Assembly (NCBI GenBank): GCA_964036045.1 | Contig: OZ038383.1 | Span: forward strand, 33,561,394-33,625,393 | Source of the DNA: Eutreptiella sp. 'Long Island Sound 2002' | Taxonomy: Eukaryota > Euglenozoa > Euglenophyceae > Eutreptiales > Eutreptiaceae | Direction: 5' to 3' | DNA: 64,000 nucleotides | Part shown: piece after piece, positions 9,029-20,824 of the stretch | Numbering within the stretch: the first letter of the stretch is position 1 | Layout: the number at the start of each line of letters is the position of its first letter | Notes under the pieces: generated by a model | What the model was told of the DNA's origin: nothing | Databases searched by the model: none | The model's input: only the letters and a program-made list of their open reading frames with translations | Position numbers and translations under genes: made by a program

Positions 9029-10174
9029 TCATGCTGTGGCGCGTTGCACTGTGGCGTGCTGTGGTGCGGTGTGCCGTGGTCTCGCGTTGTGCCGCGGTGG
9101 GTCAGTGGAGGTCAGCCTGGCCTGTGTCGTGGTGCGGAGTGCGGGCCGGAGTGTGGCTGGCTGGTGGCTTGGGGGTGCGGTTAGGTGTGGTCCTCTCGCT
9201 GGGTCCATGCTGTGGGGGCCTGGGCGTGCCGCTCGGGCTGGTGGGTCGGGTAGGCGTCCGTGGGGTTGCCCCCCCTGGGGGCCTGTGCCTTGGTCCCGTG
9301 TCCACTCGGGGTTTCGGTCCCTAGCCCTGGTCGCTGTGACTGTGCCTTTGTCCCCTTCCGGTGCCTGTGAGGTGGCCCTTGTGGCGGCCGGGGTCGTCGC
9401 CTGGTGGTGAGGGCGTGGTGGTGCGCCGTGCGGCGGCGTTCCCTGCGGCTTCCTCTGTGGGTGTGGCCCGTTCTCCCCGTGTAGGTGTGCCCCCCATTCC
9501 CCGTGTGGTTTCCGGTGGCTGCTGGGTGTGCGCTGGTGTGATCCGTACGGCGTCCGATGCTTGCTTCGGCGGTGTGTGTTGGGGGGTGCGCCCCCGGGAG
9601 TCGTGGGGCGCTCGGTGGGGTTGGGGCGGCGCTGGTCCCCCCGTCGTTTGTATGCCCTTCCTGGGTGTGGGTCGTGGCGTTTGCCGTGGTGCCCTTTTCC
9701 TCCGTGCCTTTGTCCCCGCTGCTGCCCCTTCCTGGTTCCTGGGTGGTTTCCTGTTCCCATGTGGTGTCTCTTCCGGCGCCCTGTGCCTATGAGTGCCTTG
9801 GGGCCCCTCCGTGCCCTCTTGCCTGAGTGCCCCTTGGTGTCCCTTGCCCTCCCCTTGCCCTTGTCCTTCCCCTTCCTGCTGTGGTGGTGGCAGGAGGGGC
9901 GGGGTGGGGAGGGGGCGCCGACGGCCCAGGTCTGGGGTTGGGTGGCCTGGAGCCATTGGCGGAGGGCTTGGGGGGTGTAGGGGGGGCGGAGGCCCTGGAC
10001 CGCATCGCGGAGGAGGGCCTCCCATGCCGCTTGTGGCATGATGGCCTCCGGGGCGGCCTCGTTGGGGTCGGCGGGGGTGCGGGTGCGCACCTCCTCGAAG
10101 ATATGCACCATGTGCACCCCATCGTGCCTTCCCGCTCCCCCGGCCCACTTCGTCCAGCGGCGGAGCTCCTGCAA
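9029..10174 (-). pseudogene. LINE A ORF3 C-terminal segment
   Basis: The first 80 residues of this frame look like folded protein: LQELRRWTKWAGG, GVHMVHIFEEVRTRT, AIMPQAAWEALLRDAVQ and ALRQWLQATQP form amphipathic helices. The remaining 300 residues are low-complexity, Lys/Arg/Gly then Pro/His/Thr-rich. It lies downstream of the SR-rich segment in the same orientation, so it is probably the end of ORF3. No family is recognised. Confidence 0.35.
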
Positions 10175-10241
10175 AGCGGGAACAGACCACCAGGCGAGGT
10201 GGGCGGGGGCCTGGGGGGGGGAGGGGTCCGTGCCCGGGGTC

Positions 10242-12194
10242 CTATAGCGGCGGGGGGAGGATGTTCACCTGTGGTGGTGGTGGGGGTGGTGGTGCCTGGG
10301 GGAGCGGGAGCGGCGGTGGCGGGGGCTGGGGGTGGAGGACGGGTACGGGCGGAGCAGGGAACGGGAGGGGGGGGGTGGACAAGGGGCGGCGGTGGCGCGA
10401 TTGGTGGCGTCCGGGGGAGCGGGAGTTGTGGTGGCGGGGGCTGGGGGTGGTGGATGGGTATGGGCGGCGGGAGGAACGGGGAGCCCGGCGGGGCCTGTGG
10501 GGGGAGCGGGAGCAGTGGTGGCGGGGGCTGCGGGTGGGGGTCTTGTATGGCCGGAGGGGGGAGGGGGAGGTGGACATGGGGCGGCGGTGGCGCTCCTGGT
10601 GGCGCCCGGGGGAGCAGGAGCGGCGGGAGCGGGGTCCCGGGGGGTCGTGGTGGCACCTGGGGGAGCGGGAGTGGCGCGAGTGGGTGGTTGAGGCGCGGTG
10701 GCGGAGTGGGGAGTGTGGGCGCCTGGGGCGAGTGTGCCGCGCGGGGGGGGAGCGGGAGCGCCGCCGTTTGCGGGACCGGGCCTCGTCGCTCGAGTCGGGC
10801 CAGTCAGGAGGCGTCGGCGGGTCCTGGGGGGCTTCGCGTGGTGCCGCCTGGTACTGGGGGGGGTGGGAGGTCCCCTGTTGTCCATGGATCCGCAACGTAG
10901 GGGTGTGGTGGCGGCAGCGGCTGGTGGTATGGGTCGAGTGACTGTCCTTGGCGGGGTTGGGCATGGGGGGCCCCTTCGGACGTGGTGGCCGGGGGGATAC
11001 GGTTCCTGGTAGGGGGGGGGGTGGCTGGTACGGGGGGGGTGGCCCCTGGCGGTAGGTGGGGTATGCGGGTGGAGCACTCGGTGGCTGCCATCCCACTCGC
11101 TGGTGCTGTTCGTGCACGGGGGGTTGTGGCCCGGTGGGGTAGGGTGGTCGGCAGTGGTAGTGGTCGGGGTGGTGTTGGTAGTGGTGGTGGAGGGGCCGCT
11201 GGTGGTGGTGGAGTTGGTAGTGGTGGGGTTGGTGTTGCGGGTATGGCCCATGGACCCCTTGTGGGTTTTCTGGTCCCCCTTGTGGGGCTGGGGGGTTGGG
11301 CATCGTGGGCAGCCCCTCGGGCTGCACTATGTGGTGGGCAGGGGGGGCGGGTTGGGGGCCGGGCTTGACTGTGACGGTGGTCGAGGGGTCCCACGTCCCT
11401 GGGTCGGTTTGGCTGGCGGTGGTGCTGGTTTGCGGGGGATGGATGACGGGGCGCTTGGTGACAGGGATGTGGACGAGGGCTTGGACGGGGTCGTCTTGGG
11501 TGGCCGCCACCGCGGTGGTGGTGGTTGCCGGTGGGAGGGGGGCGTGGGTTGTGGTGGGTGGGGGGTCCTGGCTTGGGTGAGGGTTTGGGTTGGGGCGGTG
11601 TCGGTTGGGTTTGTGTCGTTGCAGTTGTGGTGTTGTGTGTGCTCGCGTGGGCGCCGGCTTGGGTTTGGGGTCGGGTTCCGGGTTGGGGTCCGGTTCCAGG
11701 TTGAGAAGGACGTCTGTCCTGGGGTGTGAGGGCGTCGATGTCGGGTCCGGGGTCTTCCCGATGCGTTGCCTGGGTGCCCGAGTTGCCTGTGCGGGGTCAG
11801 GGGGTCGGTGCGTGCGGCTGCGGCTTTGGCTTTTGCCGTGGCCTTGAGGATGAGGGCGGCGGGAAGGGGGGGGTCGGAGGATGAGCTGGAGGAGACGGAT
11901 GAGGCTGAGGATGAGGAGGAGGTGGTGGACGCGGGTTGGGCTGTGATGCGGGCGGGCTTGCGGGCGGCGGCTTCTGCTGCGGCCACGGCGGGGAGGATGG
12001 AGGGCATGTCCTCGCGCTGTAGGTTGGGGGCGGGCGGCTGGGGGGGCCCGGTCGTGACCTGGCGGCCCGGCGGGCCGATCTGGTCGGCAGCGGCGGGGGA
12101 GGGAGGCGCGGGGCTGTGGCCTTCTCCTTCTGGGCTTGGCTGGGTCCGGGTCCTGCAATGTGTGAGGTGGTGTGGGTTGGAGTCCGCGGGGCAT
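10242..12194 (-). pseudogene. LINE A ORF3 middle: Pro-rich and SR-like region
   Basis: A 650-codon open frame. Useful blocks are VQALVHIPVTKRPVIHP, TWDPSTTVTVKPGPQ and AHHIVQPEGLPTMPNP, then a proline/histidine-rich stretch, then a Arg-Ser tract (ARSRKRRRSRSPPARH, HSRHSRSPRCHH, RRSCSPGRHQERHRR) encoded by the minisatellite at 10297-10700. SR tracts are typical of RNA-binding or splicing-associated proteins. Frame changes at either end (the preceding segment ends in another frame near 11740) suggest decay. The first 150 codons are probably out of frame with the real protein. Confidence 0.4.
10297..10700. repeat. Minisatellite in ORF3
   Basis: The block GGAGCGGGAG plus GTGGCGGGGGCTG-like sequence recurs at 10301, 10416, 10503, 10611 and 10662 (spacing 115, 87, 108, 51). 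On the element strand the units encode Arg/Ser/Pro-rich repeats. Confidence 0.7.
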
Positions 12195-13848
12195 TCAGGG
12201 GCCGGGGGGGGTGGGCCTGGGTCTTCTTGGGTGTGTGCGGGGGGCGTGGGCGGGCCACTGGGTGGGATGGGCGTGCCGCGGGGGGCGGGGCTCCTCTCGG
12301 CGGGTGTGTGTGGGTTGTCGAGTGTCGGGGGTGGTGAGGGGTGTCCGGCGGGTGGGTGTGTGGCGGGTGTGTGCTGGTGTTCGGGCGGGTGGGGAAGGCC
12401 CGTGTCGCGGGGCCCGGGGCTGCGCGCGATGGTGGGCGTGTGTGGGTCTCTGGGTGAGCAGCGAGAGGGGAGGGGCATGGGCGTGGATTGTGCGGTGGGG
12501 TGTGCTGTGTCGGTGTATGTGTCCGCTCGCCGCAGCGCGCTTGCGTGGCCAGTTGTTGGCCGGGCGGTTCGGAGGAGAAGCTTGCCGTCTTCTGCTGCCG
12601 CGGCAAGAATTTCGCAGATGAGCTTGCACATCTGGTGGACCTCTTGTTCAGTGGTGGGAAGGGGGTATGCTAGCTTTGGGCTAAGACCCACGCGGCTGAG
12701 GACCCTGTGGATGGCGTGGTACCCGCAGGTGAGGGATTGCTGTGGTCTGGGGGGAGGTTTGGCGGCGTGTCCGGGCCCGCCTCGACTTGTTTTTGGGCGG
12801 TGGGGATGGCCCAAACCCAGGGCATGGTCCCCGTGGGTGGCCAGCGGCGCTGGATCCAGTGGGTCAGGCAGAGCATGGCCAATCCCGGGTGGTAGCCCGC
12901 CTTCCCTGAGGTGATTTGGGCCAGGGCGCGGGCTGGGGGCTTGTCCCCTGGCTGGAGGACGCCCCTGAGGACCCTGTGCTGGGTGGTGGGGTCCCCTAAT
13001 GCCCCTGGTGGGGCGGTCCCTGGGGCGAGCATGGTGTCTGTCCCTTTGACGAGCCATTGCGGGCCAGGGGACGTAGCCGTAGTGATTCAGTAGCGGCTAT
13101 CACGTAGTAGTGCCCGCGCTCGAGGACTGTAACCCAGACCTCCGGCAGGGGGGTGGTCACTGTCTGTAGGTTGGGGGGTGAGGTCGTCGACTGGGGTGCG
13201 GAGGCCGGCGGCGCGGAGGGCGGTGTCGCGGGTTGGTGCGGTGGCCTGTTCCCACTGCTCCGGGCGGTTCGGGTCCGCTAGGTGGTCCTTCTCCGCTGGG
13301 GCCCGTCGTAGGCATACGGTCCCTCGACGCGTGACGTTGATGTCGGTGTCGTGTGTCAGGGCCTGGCCCCACTCGATGGGGAGGATCCAGACGTGCTGGC
13401 CCTGGGTGTGTTTGCGGGCTCGCCAGAGTACGAGGTCTACGATGGCCTCGTGGATGCCGCTGCCTGGGGTGGTCAGGTCCCGGAGGGCTTTGACGGTGAG
13501 CTTGGTCCAGTCGTCTTGTAGGCGGTACCAGCCCAGGGGGGTGGTCGGGGCCCTGCCTTGGAGGGTTGCTCGGAGGAGGTCGGGGTCACGGATGGTGGCC
13601 GGTGTGAGGGGGGGGTGCCCCGGGTCCGGGGGGGGTGGGCTGGATGGGCTGCCGGGGTGTTGTGCGTCTACGTCGACGTATGGCTGGCCCTGGTTGGGCT
13701 CGGCCGGGCTGGGCGGTGCCGGGTAGCTTCTTGGGTGAGAGATGGGCCTCGGGGCGCTGTGGTGGTGTCTTGGAGGCCTGCGGATGGAGATGGGGGGCGC
13801 GTACGGGGCGCGGAGTGGGTTAGTGGACGTCTGGGTCATGCACGGCAT
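12195..13848 (-). pseudogene. LINE A ORF3 N-terminal segment, cysteine-protease-like
   Basis: The frame opens at ATG 13848, overlapping the end of ORF2. It reads IVDLVLWRARKHTQG and HVWILPIEWGQAL, like the first strands of Ulp1/C48 cysteine proteases. It crosses a TGA at 13087 in the same frame, then reads WLVKGTDTMLAPG, GYHPGLAMLCLTHWIQRRW and WVWAIP. After a one-base shift in a G6 run (plus 12749-12754) it reads PQQSLTCGYHAIHRVLSRVG, with Q and C-G placed as in the oxyanion-Q/catalytic-C box of that fold. A Ser-rich linker follows. The His and Asp partners are not secure. Alternatives: another papain-like fold, or a chance motif. The copy is broken. Confidence 0.4.
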
Positions 13849-16800
13849 GGTAATGGATGAGACGCTGCATGTGGTCCCTGGCGGTGGGGTCGGTGAGTTG
13901 CTCGGCGTGTGTTAACAGGAGGTGTTTGCGGTGTACCATTTGGGCCGCTGCTCTGCGGACTGCCTCTAGCTGGAGGTGCGCTGCTGCCTCCATGGGGCTT
14001 TCTGTGTGTTTGGTGAGGTGTCGGTGCAGGGCCTGTGTCACCCCCCCTCTCATGGTGGCTTCTCTGACCAGGGGATCCCGGAAGAGGTGTTCAGTGGCCT
14101 GGTGTGCGTGGCTGTTGGCTGGCCATCCTTCGTGTTGTCGTAGGGTTTCCGCCGGGGACCAGCCCACTAGCGTGTCCCTGCCTGTGTGGAGCAGGCATTT
14201 CTTGAAGTGTCCCCAGTCCTCCGGGGTGGTGTGGTCGCACGGGCAACGGGTGTGTTCTTCGGGGACGTGGATGTGTTTGCGGGCGAGCTATCTGGCGACC
14301 CTGGTGAGGAATGGTAGTTGCTCCCTGAGGATCTGGATGCGTCGTTTTTGGAGGTGGGCTGGGACGTTTGCTGGGCGCAGCGCTGAGTGGTAGAGGGGGA
14401 TTTGCAGTCTGTCCTGGAGCTCCTGGATGTGCGCCCAGCTGTCTGCGTCGCCGAGCAGGCGGGCGAGATGTTGGATGGGGTTGGGGTAGTGGTATGCTCT
14501 GTCCTGGGAGGAATAGGGGGCGTCCTCTGGTACCCAGTCACGGGTCTGATGGGGCTCGGGTACGGGGGGTATGTGTTGGAGGTGTGTGTGGTTTCGGCCG
14601 AGGTCAGGGATCTGGAGGGCTAGTAGGTGCGTTGTGCGCTGGTGTACTGCCTGGCTGTCGACCTTACTATTTCCGTATTGGTGTCTGTGGGACTCTTGTT
14701 TCACGATGTGGAGTTGGACGTAGGGCGGAAGGCTGCAAAGGGCTTACCAGAGCAGCAGTGCCTGGGTGCCGAGGCTCTTCGCGGTGGCTTTGTGAAGTGG
14801 TTGCCTTGCTATGCGGAGGAGCAGGTGTGTGTCGACAGTGGCGTCCACCACGAACCAGACCGGGACGATGTGCGGGAGGTGGGCCGGTAGGTGGGCCGCG
14901 ATCTCGGTGATGGCGTCGGCCATGGCCCCTAGCTCCCCGTGGGAGAAGGCCCCATAGGTGGTGTGGCCCGTGTGGTGGTCCATGTGGTAGTGTCCCCCGG
15001 TGTGGGTTAGCTGCAGGGTGGCCCCCCCGGTGATGGGCGTGAGGGCGGATTCGCCTGAGGCGTCGGTGAAGAAGAGCCGGTCCGCCGGTGATGGTTGTGG
15101 GAGGCGGCATGGGTTCATGGGCAGGCAGGCGTATGTGGCGAGGCCCGTGGCGAGGTGGGCTACTGGGGTGGTGGGCTGCAGGATTGGGGTGGCGTACACC
15201 CCTATTCCTTTGGAGATGATGTGTTTCGCTTGGGGGGACAGGGCTATGAGTCCCTGCTCCGGCTGTCCTTGTGGGAGGTAGGAGTAGATGTAGTGGAGGA
15301 TGTAGGCTGTGTCTGGGTTTAGGTCGTCGCATGTGAGGGTTTGTGTTCGGTGCTCCGGTGTGTGGCAGGAGTGGTGGAGCGGATAGTAGGTGTGCTTGTG
15401 CTTGCCCGTTCTGCCTGGCTCGTACATGCTGTAACGGATGGCGACCCCTGCCGGGTCGGGGCGGGGCCATGTGGGTGTAGTGGTGAAGAGCCATTTGGGC
15501 GCGTGGTCGGGGTTCCATGCTACCGTGGCGTTAGTGTCGGTGCGGTGGAACCATGGGGCTACCCATGCGTAGGCCTGCGGTGGTAGGTTGGTTGTGGGGT
15601 GGGTGTGGTGTCGTGCTATGAGGTGTAGTACGGGCCATGTTGTGGTTGGTGCCTCGGGGTCACAGGCCCAACATGTGCGTGGCATGCTCTGGGAGTCATG
15701 GGGGACCTTTGGTAGGACTCGGGCGGTCATGTGGTGTTTCGGTATGCGCCATTTTGCCCCGTGGTGGATGACGGTGGTCTGCGTGGGTTTGGCTTCATTC
15801 GGGGCCAGTAGTAGGGTTAGTGGTGGGACTGGGCCCGTCACCGGGGGGACGGGTTCGTGTTTCGAGCCGGTGGGTGCGTAGGGCGGTGTCGCTGGGATGG
15901 GTCGGGGGTGTTGCTTTGTGAATTCTCGGCAGGCTGTTTGCATGTCTTTGCTTGCCAGCAGAGTGTGTCCCGCTGCTCGTGCCGTCTGCGTGAGGTACTG
16001 GTGGATGAGGCAGTATTGAGGCAATTCGGGAAGCTGTAGAAAGGGGGTGTGGTGTGCCCTGCTGTGGTGCAGGACCCGCATTTCGGGGAGGGTGACGTAT
16101 ACCACGGTGATGGAGGCCCCGACAAGGTCTATGGTGTGGATGGTGCCCTTGGGGTGATGGTGGAGGTCCCCGCAGAGGACCGCTAGAGGCCCTTCCTCTG
16201 GGCACGTGTGGTTGGTGAGTATGGCGTGGTGTGGGGATGGGAGGACAAGCTGCAGGTGGTTCCACAGGCGCGTGTTCATGTTGGTGGGCATGCCCGTCTG
16301 GTGGAGTACCCAGCGCGGGCATGTGTTGCGGGCCCGTTGTGCGGCTTGGAGGCGGATTGTGGTGACCTCGCGGACCTCCGGTGAGTGGTTGTGGGTCATG
16401 CAGTGAAGGAGGAGGGCGGTGTGTCTGGTGTAGGCCGCTTTCACCTTGTCCCCTATGGCGTCCCCATAGTGGGGCCATGCGGCTCGGATGGTGCGGGTGG
16501 GTATGGAGGCGGGCCAGCCCCGGTGTGCTGCCCATGCCTTGGTCACGGCGCGTGTGGCCGGCTGGAGGGCGGTGGTGGGGTGTGTCAGGTGGAGTGCTTG
16601 GATGCCTATGGAGGCGTTCAAGACCCCGGTGAGGTAGTACGCCAGGCTCTGGTGGGACAGAGAGAGAGCCTTGGTGGTCGGGGACGCATATCTGGGGAGA
16701 TGGGCGAGGTGTGATTGCAACTTGGGAGGGAGGGTGGCGTCCTCAGGGTTGGCGGCCTGGATTACCCCCAGCTGGGTGGTGGTTGTCACGACTTGCATGG

Positions 16801-19140
16801 GGGGCACTTGTGGCCCTAGGCTGGGGGGTGTGGCAGACCCCTTGATCATGGCCAATGACTTTGTGGGGTGGACGATGAGGTTGTTGTGGGAGAGGTAGGA
16901 GACGGTCACGTCCAGTAAGTCATTGGCCTGTTGGGTGACCCTTGGCCCGGGGTCCGGGGCATGGGGTTCGTGTGGGGTGTGCGCAACCGTGAGGTTGGTG
17001 TCGTCCGCGAAGCCCACCAGGGGGAAGAGGAGGGGGTAGGGTGCGTAGGCCGGGTAATCCTGCTCGATTGCGAGGCCCAGGGGGAGCGTCACTAGAAGGT
17101 ACAGGAAGGGGCCCTCTGCTCCTCCTTGGGGGACCCCGCTGCCTGGCTCCAGGAAGGGGGTGAGGCCTGCTCCAGTGCGGACCGTGTATTTGCGGGTGCG
17201 GATGTAGCCAGAGGCGAAGTTGTAGAAGGGGAGGTCCAGGCGTTTCCACACTGCTTCTAGAAGGAGCCAGGGGGTGTTCGGGAAGGCTCCTTTGACGTCG
17301 AGGGAGGCGATGATGAGGTCCACCGGGTCCATGTCGGCGATGATGTCCTGGAGGAAGATGGCCTCGTGTGGGGACCGGCCTCGGATGGCCCCCCAGAGGC
17401 TGGCTGGTATGTGGGGGTCCAGGTGGGGGCGGATGCGGCGTAGGAGGATGGTTGGGACGATTTTGACCTCCGTGACCGCACAGACTATGGGGCGCCAGGT
17501 GTCCGGGTTTGCCCAGTCCCCTTTTTTGTAGAGGGGGCGGACAACGTTTGCCCAGTCTGGTGGCAGGGGGGTCTGCCCCGTTACGATGTCCCAGAGGCGG
17601 TGGGCAAGGATGCGGAGGAGGTGGGCGGGGAGGTGGTGGTATGCCTCCGCAGGGAGGCCGTCGTAGCCTGGGGTTTTGTGTTGCCGGAGACTGTGGATGG
17701 CCTTCCGGACTTCGTGGATGGTGAAAGGGCGTTTTTCCAGTTGCCTCCTCTGGGCGTGGTTGAAGACCCGAGGGAGGCGGTCGATTTTGGCCTGGGTGTC
17801 TGGGTCCAGTGTTTCTTGGGTGGGCGTGTGTTGCCGGAAGAAGCTGTCTTGGGTGGCTTGGAGCACTGTGGCTGGGTTGTTGGTGAGGGAGCCGTCCTCC
17901 TGCCGGACCGTGGTGATGGTGCGGTGGCCGGTGTCGGTCATGGCGTCGTTGAGGTGGCGGATGGCCTTGTAGGGGAGTTCATGTTGCGCATACCGTTCGT
18001 GTTCCTGGGCGATGCGCTGTTGCCTGTGGATGTGCCACCGCTGCAGGTCTGCCCTGATGTGGGCTATCTGTGTCCTGCAGTGGTGTATCTGGCGGCAGGT
18101 TTGGGGGGTGTTGGTGTGGAGGAGGGTCGCCAGTTGTTGCTTCGCACGCCAGAGGTCATGGAGCATGTCCCCTAGGGCCGTGGGTGGTTGGTCGTCGTCT
18201 GTGCGGGGGTGTTGCTTGAAGCCGCAGGCGACAGCGGCCGTGCGCATGGCTGTGAGTAGGTCGGTGGGGTCTGGTTTGATGCGCCGGGCGCGGTCTATGG
18301 CCCTGTGATATTGGGACCAGGCATGCTTGTCATGCAGTGGGGGCATCTTCAGGGCGGCTGGCAGGCCTTGGTCTGCATCCTCCGGGGGGCTGGGGGGAAG
18401 GTTGGGGATGGTGAGGCGGATGTGCAGGGGGCTATGGCCTGTGGGTCCCATCGGGAGGGGTCCATATCGGGCCTCCGCCCGGATGATGGTGGTTGGGTCG
18501 GGATTGGGCGGCATCTGTTTGGTGGGGGAAATGGGTGGCGGCCAACGCCGTGGGAAAAAAAAAAGTGGGATCGTTGGCCTTGCAGGTTGGCCGTCAGGTC
18601 CACGAGCCCCAGCATTTCGATGCTGTCGCGGACTGCTTGGTCCTGGGCTGTGGCCTGTCCCCCTCGGTCCGCCGGGGTGGGGGCGGGGTTCATGTCGCCG
18701 ATGATAATTGTGGGGGCAAGCATGGCCATCTGGCGGTATGCCTCGGCGAGGGCTTGGAGGAAGGGTTCTGTGGCGTCGCCGAAGGGGACGTGGGCGTTGA
18801 TGACGTTGAGTTGCCATCCGTCCCCGACGACCTCATAGACACCTAGCCTCCCTGGGACGCTGAGGTGGTGGACGAGGAGGACGTGGATGCCGGTTTGGGC
18901 GTATAGGGGGGTCCCCATGTGCCAGTAGCATTTGTACGCTTTCTGGTCCGGGGTATATATGGGGGTGGTTTCTCGGGGTTCGTGGCGTTGTAGGCCTTGT
19001 TCCTGGAAGGCGAGGAGGTGGGGAGCCCACCCCGGCCCCTGTGCGATCGGGAGCTCCTGGAGGGCGGTTGTGGCGTCCTTGGAGTATGTGACGGCCGGGT
19101 GGTTGAGGTCGAGGAGGTTGAAGGTGGCCTCGGTGGGGGC
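13820..19140 (-). pseudogene. LINE A ORF2: endonuclease, reverse transcriptase, RNase H, zinc motif
   Basis: Endonuclease (APE/EEP type, about 19140-18400): LAFQEQGL, VINAHVPFGD and IIIGDMNPAP in one frame; after a shift at an A10/T10 run (18555-18564) TGHSPLHIRL. RT (about 17750-16850): KTPGYDGLPAEA, PLYKKGDWANPDTWRPI, ASLDVKGAFPN (motif A Asp near 17299), GVPQGGAEGP (motif B), VGFADDTNLT (catalytic pair near 17005). RNase H (about 15090-14750): LFFTDASGES, SHGELGAMADA, WFVVDATVD. The same frame continues through TAA 14744 and TAG 14288 to a C-x-C-x10-H-x4-C motif near 14240 and ends at 13820. It would perform target-primed reverse transcription if intact. The two stops and the frameshift break it. 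Confidence 0.9.
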
Positions 19141-19921
19141 GGGCCGGGGCTGTGGAGGCTTGTGCCCTCGGCCCTTGCCCCGTCACGGAGGGGGACTGGG
19201 GGTCGGGGACTTTTTGCTGGTTTGGTGGGCACTTGGGTAGGCGCGGCAGGAGGAGGGCTTGGCTCCACTCCGGGGGGAGCTCCCCAGTGTATTTGGTGCC
19301 TCTGTGGGCCTTGTTCTCTTCGGTGCGGAGTCGGATGGGGTGGGCGCTGGTGAGCTCCAGGGTGTAGCCTTCTGGCTTGTCCGGGGCGTTGCTGCCTTGG
19401 TCTAGCTCCTTTTGGCGGTGCCAGATCACCCGGATCTGTGGCCTCCCGTTGTCCCCCGAGTCGCGGAGGCGGTACTGGATCGTGCCCTCACACCAGATCA
19501 AGTCGCCTGTGTGGTCGTTGCGGAAGGGCTGCTGGACCTTTGCGCCCTTTTTGAATCCTGGGTACGCCTCGGGCGGGGGCGGTACTGGTGGCGGGAGGGA
19601 GGACGATGAGGATGCCTGGTCCGGGTGGGGCGGTGGTAATGATGGGAGGGAGGATGACGAGGATGCTTGGTCTGGGTTCGCCGGGTGGGTCGGGTGGGAT
19701 GCGGGGGGTCGGGAGGTCGCTGCTTTTCCGGCTTGGTTGGGGGCTGTGCCCCTTTTTCGTCTCGCTCGCTTGGGTGGGACTGGAGGTAGCGGGGCTGGTG
19801 GGGCGTGGGGTCTGAAGAAGGGGTGCGTTGCTTGCTGGCCCGGATCCCTCAGTGGGGGTTCTGCAGGCGTTTGCATGTTCGCCTTCGCGTGGCTGAGCAT
19901 GATTTCGGCGAGCTTGCGCAC
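19100..19921 (-). pseudogene. LINE A ORF1 C-terminal module, SH3/Tudor-like barrel candidate
   Basis: The frame begins near MRKLAEIMLSHAKANM (helix), passes through a Pro/Ser linker with repeated DQASSSSSLP, and reaches a compact charged segment: GFKKGAKVQQPFRND, LIWCEGTIQYRLRD, PQIRVIWHRQKELD and YTLELTSAHPIRL. The alternation of short strands starting with a G-x-K-V turn suggests a small beta barrel, but no family is assigned. The following frame switch brings the endonuclease. Whether ORF1 and ORF2 are separate proteins cannot be told from this decayed copy. Confidence 0.4.
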
Positions 19922-19951
19922 GGTCTCCGGGGGATCTGATGGCCATGGCAG

Positions 19952-20824
19952 TCAGGCGAGGCTGTCGTCGAAGGGGTGGTGAAGGTGGTAGTTCCTCATG
20001 GCCTTGGCCTGCGTGACCCAGGCCTCCGTGGGTTCCGGTGTGTCTGGGCCGTTGGTGGAGCCTTGAGCCCAGTAGACTGCTGTGTGGAGGGCTTCCCAGG
20101 GGGCGCCTTGGCGGCCTGTGAGGGTGGTGGCCTGGAGGAGTCGCTGTCGGCCCCGTGGGGGGTCTTCCGGGTCTATTTCTGGGGTATAGGCCTGGGCCGC
20201 CATGAGGACTCCGTGTGCCCAGTGGACGACCCACCATTGGGGGTCCGCTTTGAGGATGTGGATGGCGGGTTGTTAGGGGGGCGTGTCCAGGGTGTCCCGA
20301 GATGCGATGGCTAGCTCTATCCCGGAGGGGTGGAGGTGTGGGCTGGCCCTGCGGCTTAGGAGTTCATCGATGTGGAGAGGGGTGATGGGATCTTTGGGGC
20401 CCTGCGGTGGTGGGGGCATCGCTGGGATGGTTGTGGGGTCCCAGTGGCGTTCCTGGGCGGCGAGGGTGTATAGGGCGGCGGTGATGATGTGTGGGCTTGC
20501 CCCTCCAGGACGATGTGGCGCTCCGTGCCGAAGTCCTTTGGTAAGTGGGCTGCGGGGTGGACGGTGATGTGGGCTAGGGCGCGTCCGTGGGCCTTTTTTC
20601 CCCCGTCTGGCGCCTTTGTCCGTTTGTCCCCCCGGATGTGCTGGTGTTGGTGTTTTGGTGGGGGCGGTCCCAGGGCGAGGGATTCTACACCGTGGAGGGG
20701 GATGGCGTGTTCCCTGGACCTGTCGGGCAGGATGTATATGCCCGGGTCTCCCGGTACGGTGCCAAGGTACATGTTGCCCGTGATGGTGGGGGACGGCAGC
20801 GGTTCGCGCAGGGGCGAGGTGCAT
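19952..20824 (-). pseudogene. LINE A ORF1 module, helical, unassigned
   Basis: Frame segments read ITAALYTLAAQERHWDPTT, DPITPLHIDELLSRRASPH and GIELAIASRDTL, then, past a stop near 20273, WWVVHWAHGVLMAAQAY, LLQATTLTGRQGAPWEALH and EAWVTQAKAMRNYHLHHPF. All lie in one register, so the stop is probably a nonsense mutation. The helical, Trp-rich style suggests a real domain. No family recognised. Confidence 0.4.

Noticed and set aside
10242-12914. Plus-strand Gly-rich frames of 226 to 382 residues
   Set aside because: They are antisense to the Pro/SR-rich minisatellite and have only Gly/Arg/Val composition.
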